DNA from: Candidatus Nanopelagicaceae bacterium
GTDB lineage: Bacteria > Actinomycetota > Actinomycetes > Nanopelagicales > Nanopelagicaceae
Direction: 5' to 3'
DNA: 32,182 bases
Assembly: GCA_018882745.1 (NCBI GenBank)
Contig: VFFD01000009.1
Coordinates: 1 to 32,182, forward strand
Position 1 is the first letter of the stretch, and each line of letters starts with the position of its first letter. The notes under the pieces are model-generated. The model saw nothing but the letters and a program-made list of their open reading frames with translations, was not told where the DNA came from and did no database searches. This document shows, one piece after another, positions 25,906 to 32,182 of the stretch. Position numbers and translations under genes: made by a program.

Positions 25906-27167
25906 GTAACTCGGGAGCCTCCCGTGGTGACTTTCTCATACTGACGAGTGCTCACTAGATCGCGGATACGTTGGAAGCCGTCATAGACCTCAACATAGGA
26001 GGTAGCTAGCGGAGATATTGCTACGCGTATGGAATTAGGAACGCGATAATCAGGAATAACGTTGGCGAATTTGCGAAGTGCGATAGCAATTTTCTCTGCC
26101 TCAGCGTGTACGAGAGAAATATGTCCACCGCGCTGATTGTGATTGCGTGGTGTGTTGAGAGTAAAACCAAGCGGAGCGAGCCATTGCTCATAGAGTTCAA
26201 TCATCATCGCAGTACCTTGAGCAGCCTTTTTTTCTATTTCATTAATCCCCGCCTCTTCAATCATTTCAAAGGAAGTCTTGATACAACGCAGCCCCATCAA
26301 TGAAGGGCTGGCGATTTGAAATCCACGGATGCTCTCGTCTCGCTCAAAGGTCGGTCCCATGGCGAATTGATCGCGCTGGGCAAACCAACCTTGGATGGGA
26401 ACCTGGAGTTCTTTCTGCATCTGCTTCGAAACATAAAGCCAGGCAGGAGCTCCGGGGCCGGAGTTTCCGTATTTATATGTACAACCAACAGCCAGTTCAA
26501 CACCATTCTTATCGAAATCCATGGCGACAGAACCAACAGCATGGGCAGCATCCCAGAGCATCAGTGCGCCGTAACTCTTCACTAATTCATTGATGGCCTT
26601 GATGTCCTGTCGCGCACCTGAGCGATATTGCACAACTTCAAGACTCACGAGGGCAGCATCATCGGACATGTACTTCTTTAAAATCTCGGGAGTAATCAAT
26701 TCATGATCAGAGATTGTTGGATCTTCGTTATCGATAGTGATGAGTTTCAAACCAAGTTGATCGGCAAGGCCTTGCATGATGTAGCGATCAGTAGGGAAAT
26801 TCGCCGCATCAATAATGATTTTCTTGCGATCAGGCCGTGCGCGGATTGCGGCAGCAGCGAGTTGATAGAAATTAACCGAGGTTGTGTCACAGGCAAGAAC
26901 TTGTCCGGGAGCTGCTCCAAGCGCGCTTCGACCAATCAAATCACCAACAGATTGGGCCTCATCCACCCAATGGCCCCAGCCCGCTACTACTTCAGGGCCC
27001 CATTCTTGGGTCAGGAAATCGTTGATTGCTTTAACTGTTGCGTGAGGTAAACGACCTAGTGAATTTCCATCGAGGTAACAGGTATCAGGATCTGTAATGA
27101 CAAACCGATTTCGAAATTCGCGAAGTGGATCATGCGCATCAAGTTCGAGCGCCGCAGTGCGTTCCAT
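25902..27167 (-). CDS. kynU: Kynureninase
   Basis: PLP enzyme that cleaves kynurenine to anthranilate and alanine. The 421-residue protein includes YLDGNSLGRLP (31-41), the aspartate-histidine region LWDAAHAVGSVAMD (204-217) and the PLP lysine Lys232 in CTYKYGNSGPGAPAW. It also has the C-terminal RGGHISLVH and PNSIRVAISPL. With kynA it forms a two-gene operon. Its ATG at 27167 has no Shine-Dalgarno, but TAGACT lies exactly 6 nt upstream, so a separate leaderless promoter is likely although yggT ends only 50 bp before it. Confidence 0.96.
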   Translation of the reverse strand: MERTAALELDAHDPLREFRNRFVITDPDTCYLDGNSLGRLPHATVKAINDFLTQEWGPEVVAGWGHWVDEAQSVGDLIGRSALGAAPGQVLACDTTSVNFYQLAAAAIRARPDRKKIIIDAANFPTDRYIMQGLADQLGLKLITIDNEDPTISDHELITPEILKKYMSDDAALVSLEVVQYRSGARQDIKAINELVKSYGALMLWDAAHAVGSVAMDFDKNGVELAVGCTYKYGNSGPGAPAWLYVSKQMQKELQVPIQGWFAQRDQFAMGPTFERDESIRGFQIASPSLMGLRCIKTSFEMIEEAGINEIEKKAAQGTAMMIELYEQWLAPLGFTLNTPRNHNQRGGHISLVHAEAEKIAIALRKFANVIPDYRVPNSIRVAISPLATSYVEVYDGFQRIRDLVSTRQYEKVTTGGSRVT

Positions 27168-27173
27168 GATTGG

Positions 27174-27179
27174 AGTCTA
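27174..27179 (-). promoter_or_regulatory. Putative leaderless promoter -10 box of kynUA
   Basis: TAGACT, then CCAATC, then the ATG of kynU at 27167, on the minus strand. Identical hexamer and spacing to hisD and trpB. It lies in the 50-bp gap after yggT and separates kyn transcription from the division block. Confidence 0.6.
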
Positions 27180-27217
27180 TGTGAAGACTTACAACAGTTG
27201 GAACAGTGCGAGAGGAA

Positions 27218-27496
27218 TTAACCGATAAATGCGATGAGGATCTGTGTGCCGAAAAAGAGGACGATGAAAGATAGATCAAGTGCAACTGGACCCATGCGCA
27301 AGGGCGGGATAAAGCGACGTACAAAACTCAAGGGCTTATCGGTAATCATGTAGATGATCTCAGCGAGCGGGAGAATGATTCCGCGTGGACGCCAGGATGG
27401 ACGGAACATGCGGACATAATCCAAAATCAATCGTGCAAAGAGCGCGATGAGAAAGAGATTGAGAGCGAGAACCACCCAATCGCTGAGATTAATCAC
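27218..27496 (-). CDS. YggT/YlmG-family membrane protein
   Basis: 92-residue protein with two hydrophobic segments (about 8-28 and 68-90) flanking a short basic loop with RMFRPSWRPRG and RRFIPPLRMG, the normal YggT layout. The function is poorly defined; in Gram-positive bacteria and chloroplasts it is linked to division or nucleoid organisation. It follows sepF by 12 bp. The GTG at 27496 has no obvious ribosome-binding site. In most Actinobacteria divIVA would come next; here kynU does. Confidence 0.88.
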   Translation of the reverse strand: MINLSDWVVLALNLFLIALFARLILDYVRMFRPSWRPRGIILPLAEIIYMITDKPLSFVRRFIPPLRMGPVALDLSFIVLFFGTQILIAFIG

Positions 27497-27508
27497 AGAA
27501 AGTTTTTA

Positions 27509-27967
27509 CTAGCTCTGGTTAAAGAGGCTGGCATTAGCAGCGGCAGTTTTATCTTCAGAGCTCACCATCACATTTGGAGGTGAGAGAAGAAATACCTTGG
27601 AGGTCACGCGCTCAATTGTTCCAGCATGTCCAAAAACAAGGCCAGAAGCAAAATCGATGAGACGCTTTCTTTCAGACTCTTCCATATCGCTGAGATTCAT
27701 GATGACAGGATTACCTTCGCGGTAATACTCACCAATAGCGCGAGCTTCGCTATAAAAACGAGGAGTGATCGTCACGATGCGATCAATCGGTGCAGCATCC
27801 TGAACTTGCGGTGCATGTGCAACAGGAAGTTGAGGAGCGACACTTAACGTCGGGGTTGAACGCTTGACCGGAGCAACCTTGGGACGAACAGCCACAGCTT
27901 CTTGAGTTGTGCCATCATCTTCTGTGAGACCAAGGTAGTTGGTCATTCTTCTCAATGCATTAGACAT
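27509..27967 (-). CDS. sepF: Cell division protein SepF
   Basis: Cytosolic protein that binds FtsZ and anchors it to the membrane, the main Z-ring anchor in Actinobacteria, which lack FtsA. The 152-residue protein has an N-terminal amphipathic stretch (SNALRRMTNYLGL), a flexible Pro/Val/Ala-rich linker, and the SepF core from about residue 62 (ITPRFYSEARAIGEYYREG, VIMNLSDMEESERKRLIDFASGLVFG, VFLLSPPNV). The ATG at 27967 has TAAAAT exactly 6 nt upstream and no Shine-Dalgarno. Confidence 0.95.
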   Translation of the reverse strand: MSNALRRMTNYLGLTEDDGTTQEAVAVRPKVAPVKRSTPTLSVAPQLPVAHAPQVQDAAPIDRIVTITPRFYSEARAIGEYYREGNPVIMNLSDMEESERKRLIDFASGLVFGHAGTIERVTSKVFLLSPPNVMVSSEDKTAAANASLFNQS

Positions 27968-27973
27968 GGTTGA

Positions 27974-27979
27974 ATTTTA
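27974..27979 (-). promoter_or_regulatory. Putative leaderless promoter -10 box of sepF
   Basis: TAAAAT, then TCAACC, then the ATG of sepF at 27967, in the 21-bp gap after yggS on the minus strand. It is close to the TATAAT consensus and has the same 6-nt spacing as the other leaderless candidates. Confidence 0.55.
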
Positions 27980-27988
27980 GAGCGGGGG

Positions 27989-28651
27989 CTAGCGAGAGCC
28001 GAGTATTGAACTGCCAATGCGAACATGTGTCGCGCCATATTCCAGAGCAATGTCAAAGTCCCCACTCATTCCTCCAGAGATAAAAGTGGCCTCGGGAATC
28101 ACATTCTGCAGTTCGTGGCTGGCGCTTTGTAATTCAGCAAAAGCAGGCCGGGGATCACTATTCAGCGGTCCTACCCCCATTACTCCAACAATGCTGATTC
28201 CTGAGAACTGTGAAATTTCATTGGCAAATCTCGTGAGCTCTGATCGCTTAATTCCACTTCGAGTTTCACTTTCCTGGTCAGAATCTAAGTTGATTTGAAT
28301 AAAACAATTCTGCCTCTTCTTGATTTCTAGCGCGACAGTCGAGATCTTCTCTGCATGGCGGATCTCATCCAGGGAATGTATGAAATCACTCCAGGCCACA
28401 ATGGAACGTAATTTGTTGCTCTGGATTCCCCCTTGATAATGCCATTGGGCATCATCAGGGAGAAGTGCCGATTTCTCTGCCCCTTCTGAATCTCGATTCT
28501 CTCCGAAGTTCCTCTCGCCTAGTTCATAGAGAATCTCTACATCGCTGGTCGGAAAAGTCTTGGTTACAACAATAAGAGTTACCTGGTTTGGAATCTTCGC
28601 ACGAACCGATGCGAGAGCATCTGCAATCTCTCTCTTCCGTTCGTTATTCAT
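27989..28651 (-). CDS. YggS/YlmE-family PLP-binding protein
   Basis: 220-residue PLP homeostasis protein (PLPBP/COG0325), a single TIM barrel without known catalysis. PLP is held by Lys31 in VTLIVVTKTFP. GERNFGENR, WHYQGGIQSNK and the phosphate-binding SGGMSGDFDIALEYGATHVRIGSSILG are conserved. The start overlaps the pgeF stop by 4 bp, so it is coupled. This gene commonly lies between pgeF and sepF in Actinobacteria. Confidence 0.95.
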   Translation of the reverse strand: MNNERKREIADALASVRAKIPNQVTLIVVTKTFPTSDVEILYELGERNFGENRDSEGAEKSALLPDDAQWHYQGGIQSNKLRSIVAWSDFIHSLDEIRHAEKISTVALEIKKRQNCFIQINLDSDQESETRSGIKRSELTRFANEISQFSGISIVGVMGVGPLNSDPRPAFAELQSASHELQNVIPEATFISGGMSGDFDIALEYGATHVRIGSSILGSR

Positions 28652-29325
28652 AACGTTATAACTCCGGCCTGGCGACCTGTGACTCCATCACGGCGATAGG
28701 AAAAATAAGCATCATTATGTGCGGTGCACTCCCCCATTGAGCTCCATGCAATTCCTTCTTCCTCAAGGAGCGATACCAACGCTGCTTCAATATTGAGGCA
28801 CGAGTTTTCACTTGCTGACGCAGGAATTTGCTTGGTAACGTCCTCATACATCGCACTGCCTACTTCATAGCACTGGCCACAAATAGATGGTCCTAGTTCG
28901 GCGCGCATCTCGCCTGATGTGATGCCATGAGTTTGAAAGAGTTTCAAGGTTGCTTCAAACACCCCTTTAACCAAACCTTGTCGTCCGACGTGAACAGCGG
29001 CGACCGCTCGTTCCGAATGGAGAAGCAGTGGAATGCAATCAGCAATCAAGACCACCAAGGCAACACCTTTGCGCGTAGTGAAGAGGGCATCAACGGTCTG
29101 CAGTTCAGAAAATCGCGAATTTTCATCGATGACTGCGACATCTCGGCCGTGAACTTGGTTCATAAAGAAGATGTTCTCTAGATTGATTCCAAAACGCTCG
29201 GCGAGAATCTCTCTATTCTCAATAACCTTGGTTAGTTCATCGCCTACATGTGTAGCAAGATTGAAACTCTCATAAGGTGCAGAGCTCACGCCACCTTCGC
29301 GCGAGGTAAAGAGCGACCTCGACAT
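28648..29325 (-). CDS. pgeF: PgeF/YfiH-family multicopper-like protein
   Basis: 225-residue protein of the DUF152/laccase-domain family. E. coli YfiH (PgeF) hydrolyses L-Ser-containing peptidoglycan precursors made in error by MurC; related proteins act on purine nucleosides. Seen here: NQVHGRDV, ADCIPLLL, AAVHVGRQG, ELGPSICGQCYEVG and HNDAYFSYRRDG. The histidine and cysteine metal or catalytic ligands remain, but the usual HAGWRG reads HVGRQG. It starts 11 bp after ftsZ. murC is in the same cluster, which fits a role in precursor editing. Confidence 0.9.
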   Translation of the reverse strand: MSRSLFTSREGGVSSAPYESFNLATHVGDELTKVIENREILAERFGINLENIFFMNQVHGRDVAVIDENSRFSELQTVDALFTTRKGVALVVLIADCIPLLLHSERAVAAVHVGRQGLVKGVFEATLKLFQTHGITSGEMRAELGPSICGQCYEVGSAMYEDVTKQIPASASENSCLNIEAALVSLLEEEGIAWSSMGECTAHNDAYFSYRRDGVTGRQAGVITL

Positions 29326-29336
29326 GAATGCGGGAA

Positions 29337-30467
29337 TTACTTCATGAAGTCTGGAATATCAATCTCGTCTTCTGCGACGAGTTCTTCAAAAGTAATACGG
29401 CGACGAGCTTGAGGAGCTGGAGTCTCCATCGCAACAGCAATCGGGTCATTAGACGGGATGGGATCTGCTTGCCCATTCAGAGTTGCAGTTGAGATTACGG
29501 GAACAGAAACTTTCTTGGGTGCTCCCCCATCAAAACCCGCGGCAATGACAGTAACGCGGACTTCATCTCCGAGCGCATCGTCAATAACGGTACCGAAGAT
29601 TATGTTGGCATCTGGATGTGCGCACTTGGCAACCAATTCTGCTGCTTCGCTAATCTCAAATAGACCAAGGTCTGAGCCACCCGCGATAGAGAGAAGCACG
29701 CCATAAGCACCATCAATAGATGCTTCAAGAAGCGGAGAAGAGATTGCAAGTTCTGCAGCACGAGTCGCGCGCGCTTCGCCACGAGCTGATCCAATTCCCA
29801 TAAGGGCTGAACCCGCACCATCCATCACGCTCTTGACATCAGCAAAATCAAGATTGATGAGACCTGGAGTCGTAATCAAATCTGTGATGCCTTGAACGCC
29901 CGAGAGGAGAACTTGGTCTGCAGTTTTGAAAGCTTCTGGAGCCGAGATTGAACGATCAGAAATTGACAGTAGACGATCGTTTGGAATCACAATCAAGGTA
30001 TCTACTTCTTTACGGAGATTTTCAATTCCTTCTTCCGCTTGTGTCGCGCGACGCTTTCCTTCAAAACTAAATGGACGAGTTACAACACCAACAGTAAGAG
30101 CGCCGAGCTCTTTTGCAATTTTTGCCACAACTGGAGCCCCACCTGTTCCAGTTCCTCCACCTTCACCAGCAGTGACAAAAACCATGTCAGAACCGCGCAG
30201 TACTTCTTCAATTTCTTCAGTGTGATCAATGGCGGCTTGCTTTCCAATTTCTGGTGCTGCACCGGCGCCAAGTCCGCGCGTTAACTTTCTTCCAATATCT
30301 AATTTCACATCAGCGTCACTCATGAGAAGCGCTTGTGCATCAGTGTTAATTGCAATGAATTCAACGCCCTTTAAACCTGCGTCAATCATTCGATTAACTG
30401 CATTAACTCCACCGCCACCAATTCCAACAACTTTGATGACTGCTAAATAATTCTGTGGTGTTGCCAC
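29337..30467 (-). CDS. ftsZ: Cell division protein FtsZ
   Basis: Tubulin-like GTPase that forms the Z ring. The 376-residue protein has the GTP-binding [11 protein letters not shown] (17-27), the tubulin signature GGGTGTG (103-109), the synergy-loop [11 protein letters not shown] with the catalytic aspartates, a variable linker, and the conserved C-terminal tail [10 protein letters not shown] that binds SepF. The start is GTG at 30467, preceded by GAGAGG at a usable distance. It has its own 135-bp upstream region with a good promoter, so it is the first gene of a ftsZ-pgeF-yggS run. Confidence 0.98.
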   Translation of the reverse strand: MATPQNYLAVIKVVGIGGGGVNAVNRMIDAGLKGVEFIAINTDAQALLMSDADVKLDIGRKLTRGLGAGAAPEIGKQAAIDHTEEIEEVLRGSDMVFVTAGEGGGTGTGGAPVVAKIAKELGALTVGVVTRPFSFEGKRRATQAEEGIENLRKEVDTLIVIPNDRLLSISDRSISAPEAFKTADQVLLSGVQGITDLITTPGLINLDFADVKSVMDGAGSALMGIGSARGEARATRAAELAISSPLLEASIDGAYGVLLSIAGGSDLGLFEISEAAELVAKCAHPDANIIFGTVIDDALGDEVRVTVIAAGFDGGAPKKVSVPVISTATLNGQADPIPSNDPIAVAMETPAPQARRRITFEELVAEDEIDIPDFMK

Positions 30468-30602
30468 TTTTTCGCCTCTCTTTGAACCCTAATTCTCAAC
30501 TTTAGACTTAGAGTTTCCATCTTCTGTGCGCGCAAAAGTAGGCGCGGGTGGCGGTCGTGGCAAATACCGACACGATTTATATTTTCACTTACAAAGTGAT
30601 TA
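30468..30602 (-). promoter_or_regulatory. ftsZ promoter and leader region
   Basis: On the minus strand TTGCCA (30563-30558) and TACTTT (30540-30535) are 17 bp apart, the best -35/-10 pair in the window. Transcription from about 30528 gives a leader of roughly 60 nt that ends in GAGAGG before the GTG of ftsZ. A weak hairpin (CACTT-TGT-AAGTG) sits just after the ftsQ stop. No small gene is seen in this gap. Confidence 0.6.
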
Positions 30603-31370
30603 CTACTTCACAATGGGAGCAACTGGATTTGCAAGATTGACACTCTTGATTCGCTTGTTTTCCTTCAACTCCAAAAGTCGCTCCATGACGTCAATCTTTA
30701 ACTGCAGTTCTTTGACACTCCCCCAGAAAACATCCAACCTCTTGCTATCTCTCACGATAGAACTATTGAATTCCGAGGGGCTCTTCACATCAATTGTGCT
30801 TATTCCATAGCCCTGGGTAGACAAAGTCGTGATGAGCTCTCGAATATCACTCCGAATAGCGCTAGTGGAGCTCTGAATCTCGCCAGAGAACTTCAACTCC
30901 GGGATATCGCCCCAATTTGTCTCTCCCGTCGCTATTGCTTGCTGGACTGCTTGGCGGGGTAGATAGAAGAAATCTAACTCCTTACTCATAAATCCAATGC
31001 TCTCTACGTTTGCGCTGTTGGTTGAGACCAATCGAGCGATGGGACTGCGCGGCAGAACTTTTACCTTAACTTCACCAGAGAAGATATTCCGATTGAGTTC
31101 TACATTATCAACCCATAACAGTTCACGTAACCGTGAGGCAATTTCTCGGCGATCAACTCGTGCCAAGGGCTCACCAATCTGAACTACAGCGGGAGGTTGT
31201 GCCATCTTCATCGTTATCTCTTTGACAACTTCCTTATCTTGCGAGGCAATTACTATATTCTCTACAACAAATATCTTGCTCCATCCGAGCAGATAGGCAG
31301 CTCCAGCAAGAACCAGAAAACTCATCAAAAGAATTGGTTTAGATGCGATTCCTTTATTAGCCCTCTTCAT
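30603..31370 (-). CDS. ftsQ: Cell division protein FtsQ
   Basis: Bitopic membrane protein of the divisome (FtsQ-FtsB-FtsL complex). The 255-residue protein has a short basic cytosolic start, one membrane helix (about 13-30), then an extracytoplasmic POTRA domain (FVVENIVIASQDKEVVKE) and a FtsQ/DivIB region (LLWVDNVELNRNIFSGEVKVKVLPRSPIARL). It is diverged in sequence but its position between murC and ftsZ is standard. The ATG at 31370 is 9 bp after the murC stop and has no clear ribosome-binding site. Confidence 0.92.
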   Translation of the reverse strand: MKRANKGIASKPILLMSFLVLAGAAYLLGWSKIFVVENIVIASQDKEVVKEITMKMAQPPAVVQIGEPLARVDRREIASRLRELLWVDNVELNRNIFSGEVKVKVLPRSPIARLVSTNSANVESIGFMSKELDFFYLPRQAVQQAIATGETNWGDIPELKFSGEIQSSTSAIRSDIRELITTLSTQGYGISTIDVKSPSEFNSSIVRDSKRLDVFWGSVKELQLKIDVMERLLELKENKRIKSVNLANPVAPIVK

Positions 31371-31379
31371 GACTGGCTA

Positions 31380-32182
31380 TTAGTTTTCTAACGCTTGAAT
31401 GATGAGTTTGCCTAATGCACTGACATCGCCAGCCCCCAGAGTAATAATGAGATCTCCTGAACGCGCGTCGCGCGCCACCATCTCCACGACTGTTGGCATT
31501 GAGGGTTCATACGTGACCAATTCACTGCTCATTCTTGATGCAATCAAACTAGAAGTGACTCCAGGCATCGGGCTCTCACTGGCAGGATAAATCTCGAGTA
31601 GGTAGGTGTGGTCTGCTAATTCCAGGACTTGAGCAAAACCCTCGGAAAATGCCCGAGTTCTTGAGTAGCGATGAGGCTGGAAGATCGCAAGAACTCTCCC
31701 ACTTCCCGCAGTTATTCGAGCCATCTCTAACGTTGCACGTATTTCTGTTGGATGATGACCGTAATCATCTACGACCGTGATTCCATTGACTACGCCTTTT
31801 ACTTCAAAACGGCGCCGCGCACCCGTAAAGAGCTTCAGCCCCGCAATAACATCATTTGGGTTAGCACCGAGTTTGATTGCGGCTGCCAGTGATGCTGCAG
31901 CATTAAAAATATTATGACGACCTGAAATGGCGAGCTCCATTTCGCCCACAACTCTTCCCTTAATTGTCACTCGAGCAGAAGCGCTTTTGGGAGAGACATT
32001 GATGCGATCTAACTTGATGTCGGCCATAGCATCCTCTCCATAGGTAGTTACCTCGACATCAGGGTTACCATGAGAATTCAAATACTTCATAAGTCGCTGA
32101 ACGCCTGGATCGTCGGCGCAGAGCACTAGAAAACCACCAGGTTGAATAGTGGCAACAAAGTTCTCGAAGATCTTATCAATGT
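31380..32182 (-). CDS. murC: UDP-N-acetylmuramate--L-alanine ligase, C-terminal part (runs off right edge)
   Basis: Adds L-alanine to UDP-MurNAc in peptidoglycan precursor synthesis. About 267 C-terminal codons are visible, of about 460 in the family; the 5' part lies beyond 32182. Seen in order: end of the central ATPase domain (GGFLVLCADDPGVQ), the adenine-contacting SGRHNIFNAAASLAAA, and the C-terminal domain with GARRRFEVKG, VVDDYGHHPTEI, FQPHRYSRTRAF and LGAGDVSALG. The frame is open to the window edge. Confidence 0.97.
   Translation of the reverse strand, partial: IDKIFENFVATIQPGGFLVLCADDPGVQRLMKYLNSHGNPDVEVTTYGEDAMADIKLDRINVSPKSASARVTIKGRVVGEMELAISGRHNIFNAAASLAAAIKLGANPNDVIAGLKLFTGARRRFEVKGVVNGITVVDDYGHHPTEIRATLEMARITAGSGRVLAIFQPHRYSRTRAFSEGFAQVLELADHTYLLEIYPASESPMPGVTSSLIASRMSSELVTYEPSMPTVVEMVARDARSGDLIITLGAGDVSALGKLIIQALEN

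Noticed and set aside
30503-30508. Plus-strand TAGACT in the ftsZ leader as a promoter
   Set aside because: It points away from ftsZ, and no gene follows on the plus strand.

Overview
The window is a gene-dense bacterial chromosome segment, somewhere in the mid-to-upper 40s % GC by eye, and it reads as a streamlined actinobacterium. Evidence for Actinobacteria: the bifunctional PriA in the his operon; the hisDCBH-priA-hisFI / trpECBA / lgt / gltB order; the lspA-DksA-ileS and ftsZ-pgeF-yggS-sepF-yggT orders known from Streptomyces and Mycobacterium; the absence of ftsA beside ftsZ; a eukaryote-like IleRS preceded by an actinobacterial-type short T-box; and a lysine-rich DksA-like protein. The modest GC, 0-4 bp gene spacing and near absence of intergenic DNA would suit a freshwater acI-type lineage (Nanopelagicales), but that placement is inference. 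No tRNA, rRNA, insertion sequence, prophage or CRISPR array is seen.

Layout. (1) 1-4882, minus strand: the 5' two-thirds of gltB (running off the left edge), a VIT/CCC1 metal transporter, lgt and a membrane-anchored DsbA-like protein. (2) 5011-14825, minus strand: an 11-gene amino-acid block in transcription order hisD-hisC-hisB-hisH-priA-hisF-hisI-trpE-trpC-trpB-trpA. trpD, trpG, trpF, hisG and hisE are absent; PriA can supply the TrpF step. (3) 14866-20710, minus strand: dnaE, an RluA/RluD-family pseudouridine synthase, lspA and a DksA/TraR protein with a pentapeptide-repeat basic tail. (4) 20765-25109, plus strand: promoter, ileS T-box leader, ileS and a secreted trypsin-like protease. (5) 25111-27167, minus strand: kynA-kynU, tryptophan catabolism. 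(6) 27218-32182, minus strand: the division/cell-wall block in transcription order murC (partial)-ftsQ-ftsZ-pgeF-yggS-sepF-yggT. divIVA, usual next to yggT in this phylum, is not there; the kyn genes and protease lie where it would be.

The most interesting signals are regulatory. Six genes (VIT, trpB, hisD, protease, kynU, sepF) have a TANNNT hexamer exactly 6 nt before their start codon, three of them the identical hexamer TAGACT, and hisB has GATAAT at the same spacing. This is the geometry expected of leaderless mRNAs. The ileS leader folds into a complete ultrashort-stem-I T-box with an AUC specifier in a terminal loop, a sequestered Shine-Dalgarno, and a U9 tract touching the start codon. 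The IleRS itself has GTHH in place of the HIGH signature, a swap linked to very high mupirocin resistance in IleRS2 enzymes.

No stretch longer than 300 bases lacks a gene. The largest non-coding gaps are 20711-20959 (divergent promoters plus T-box), 30468-30602 (ftsZ promoter and leader) and 4883-5010 (dsbA promoter and leader).
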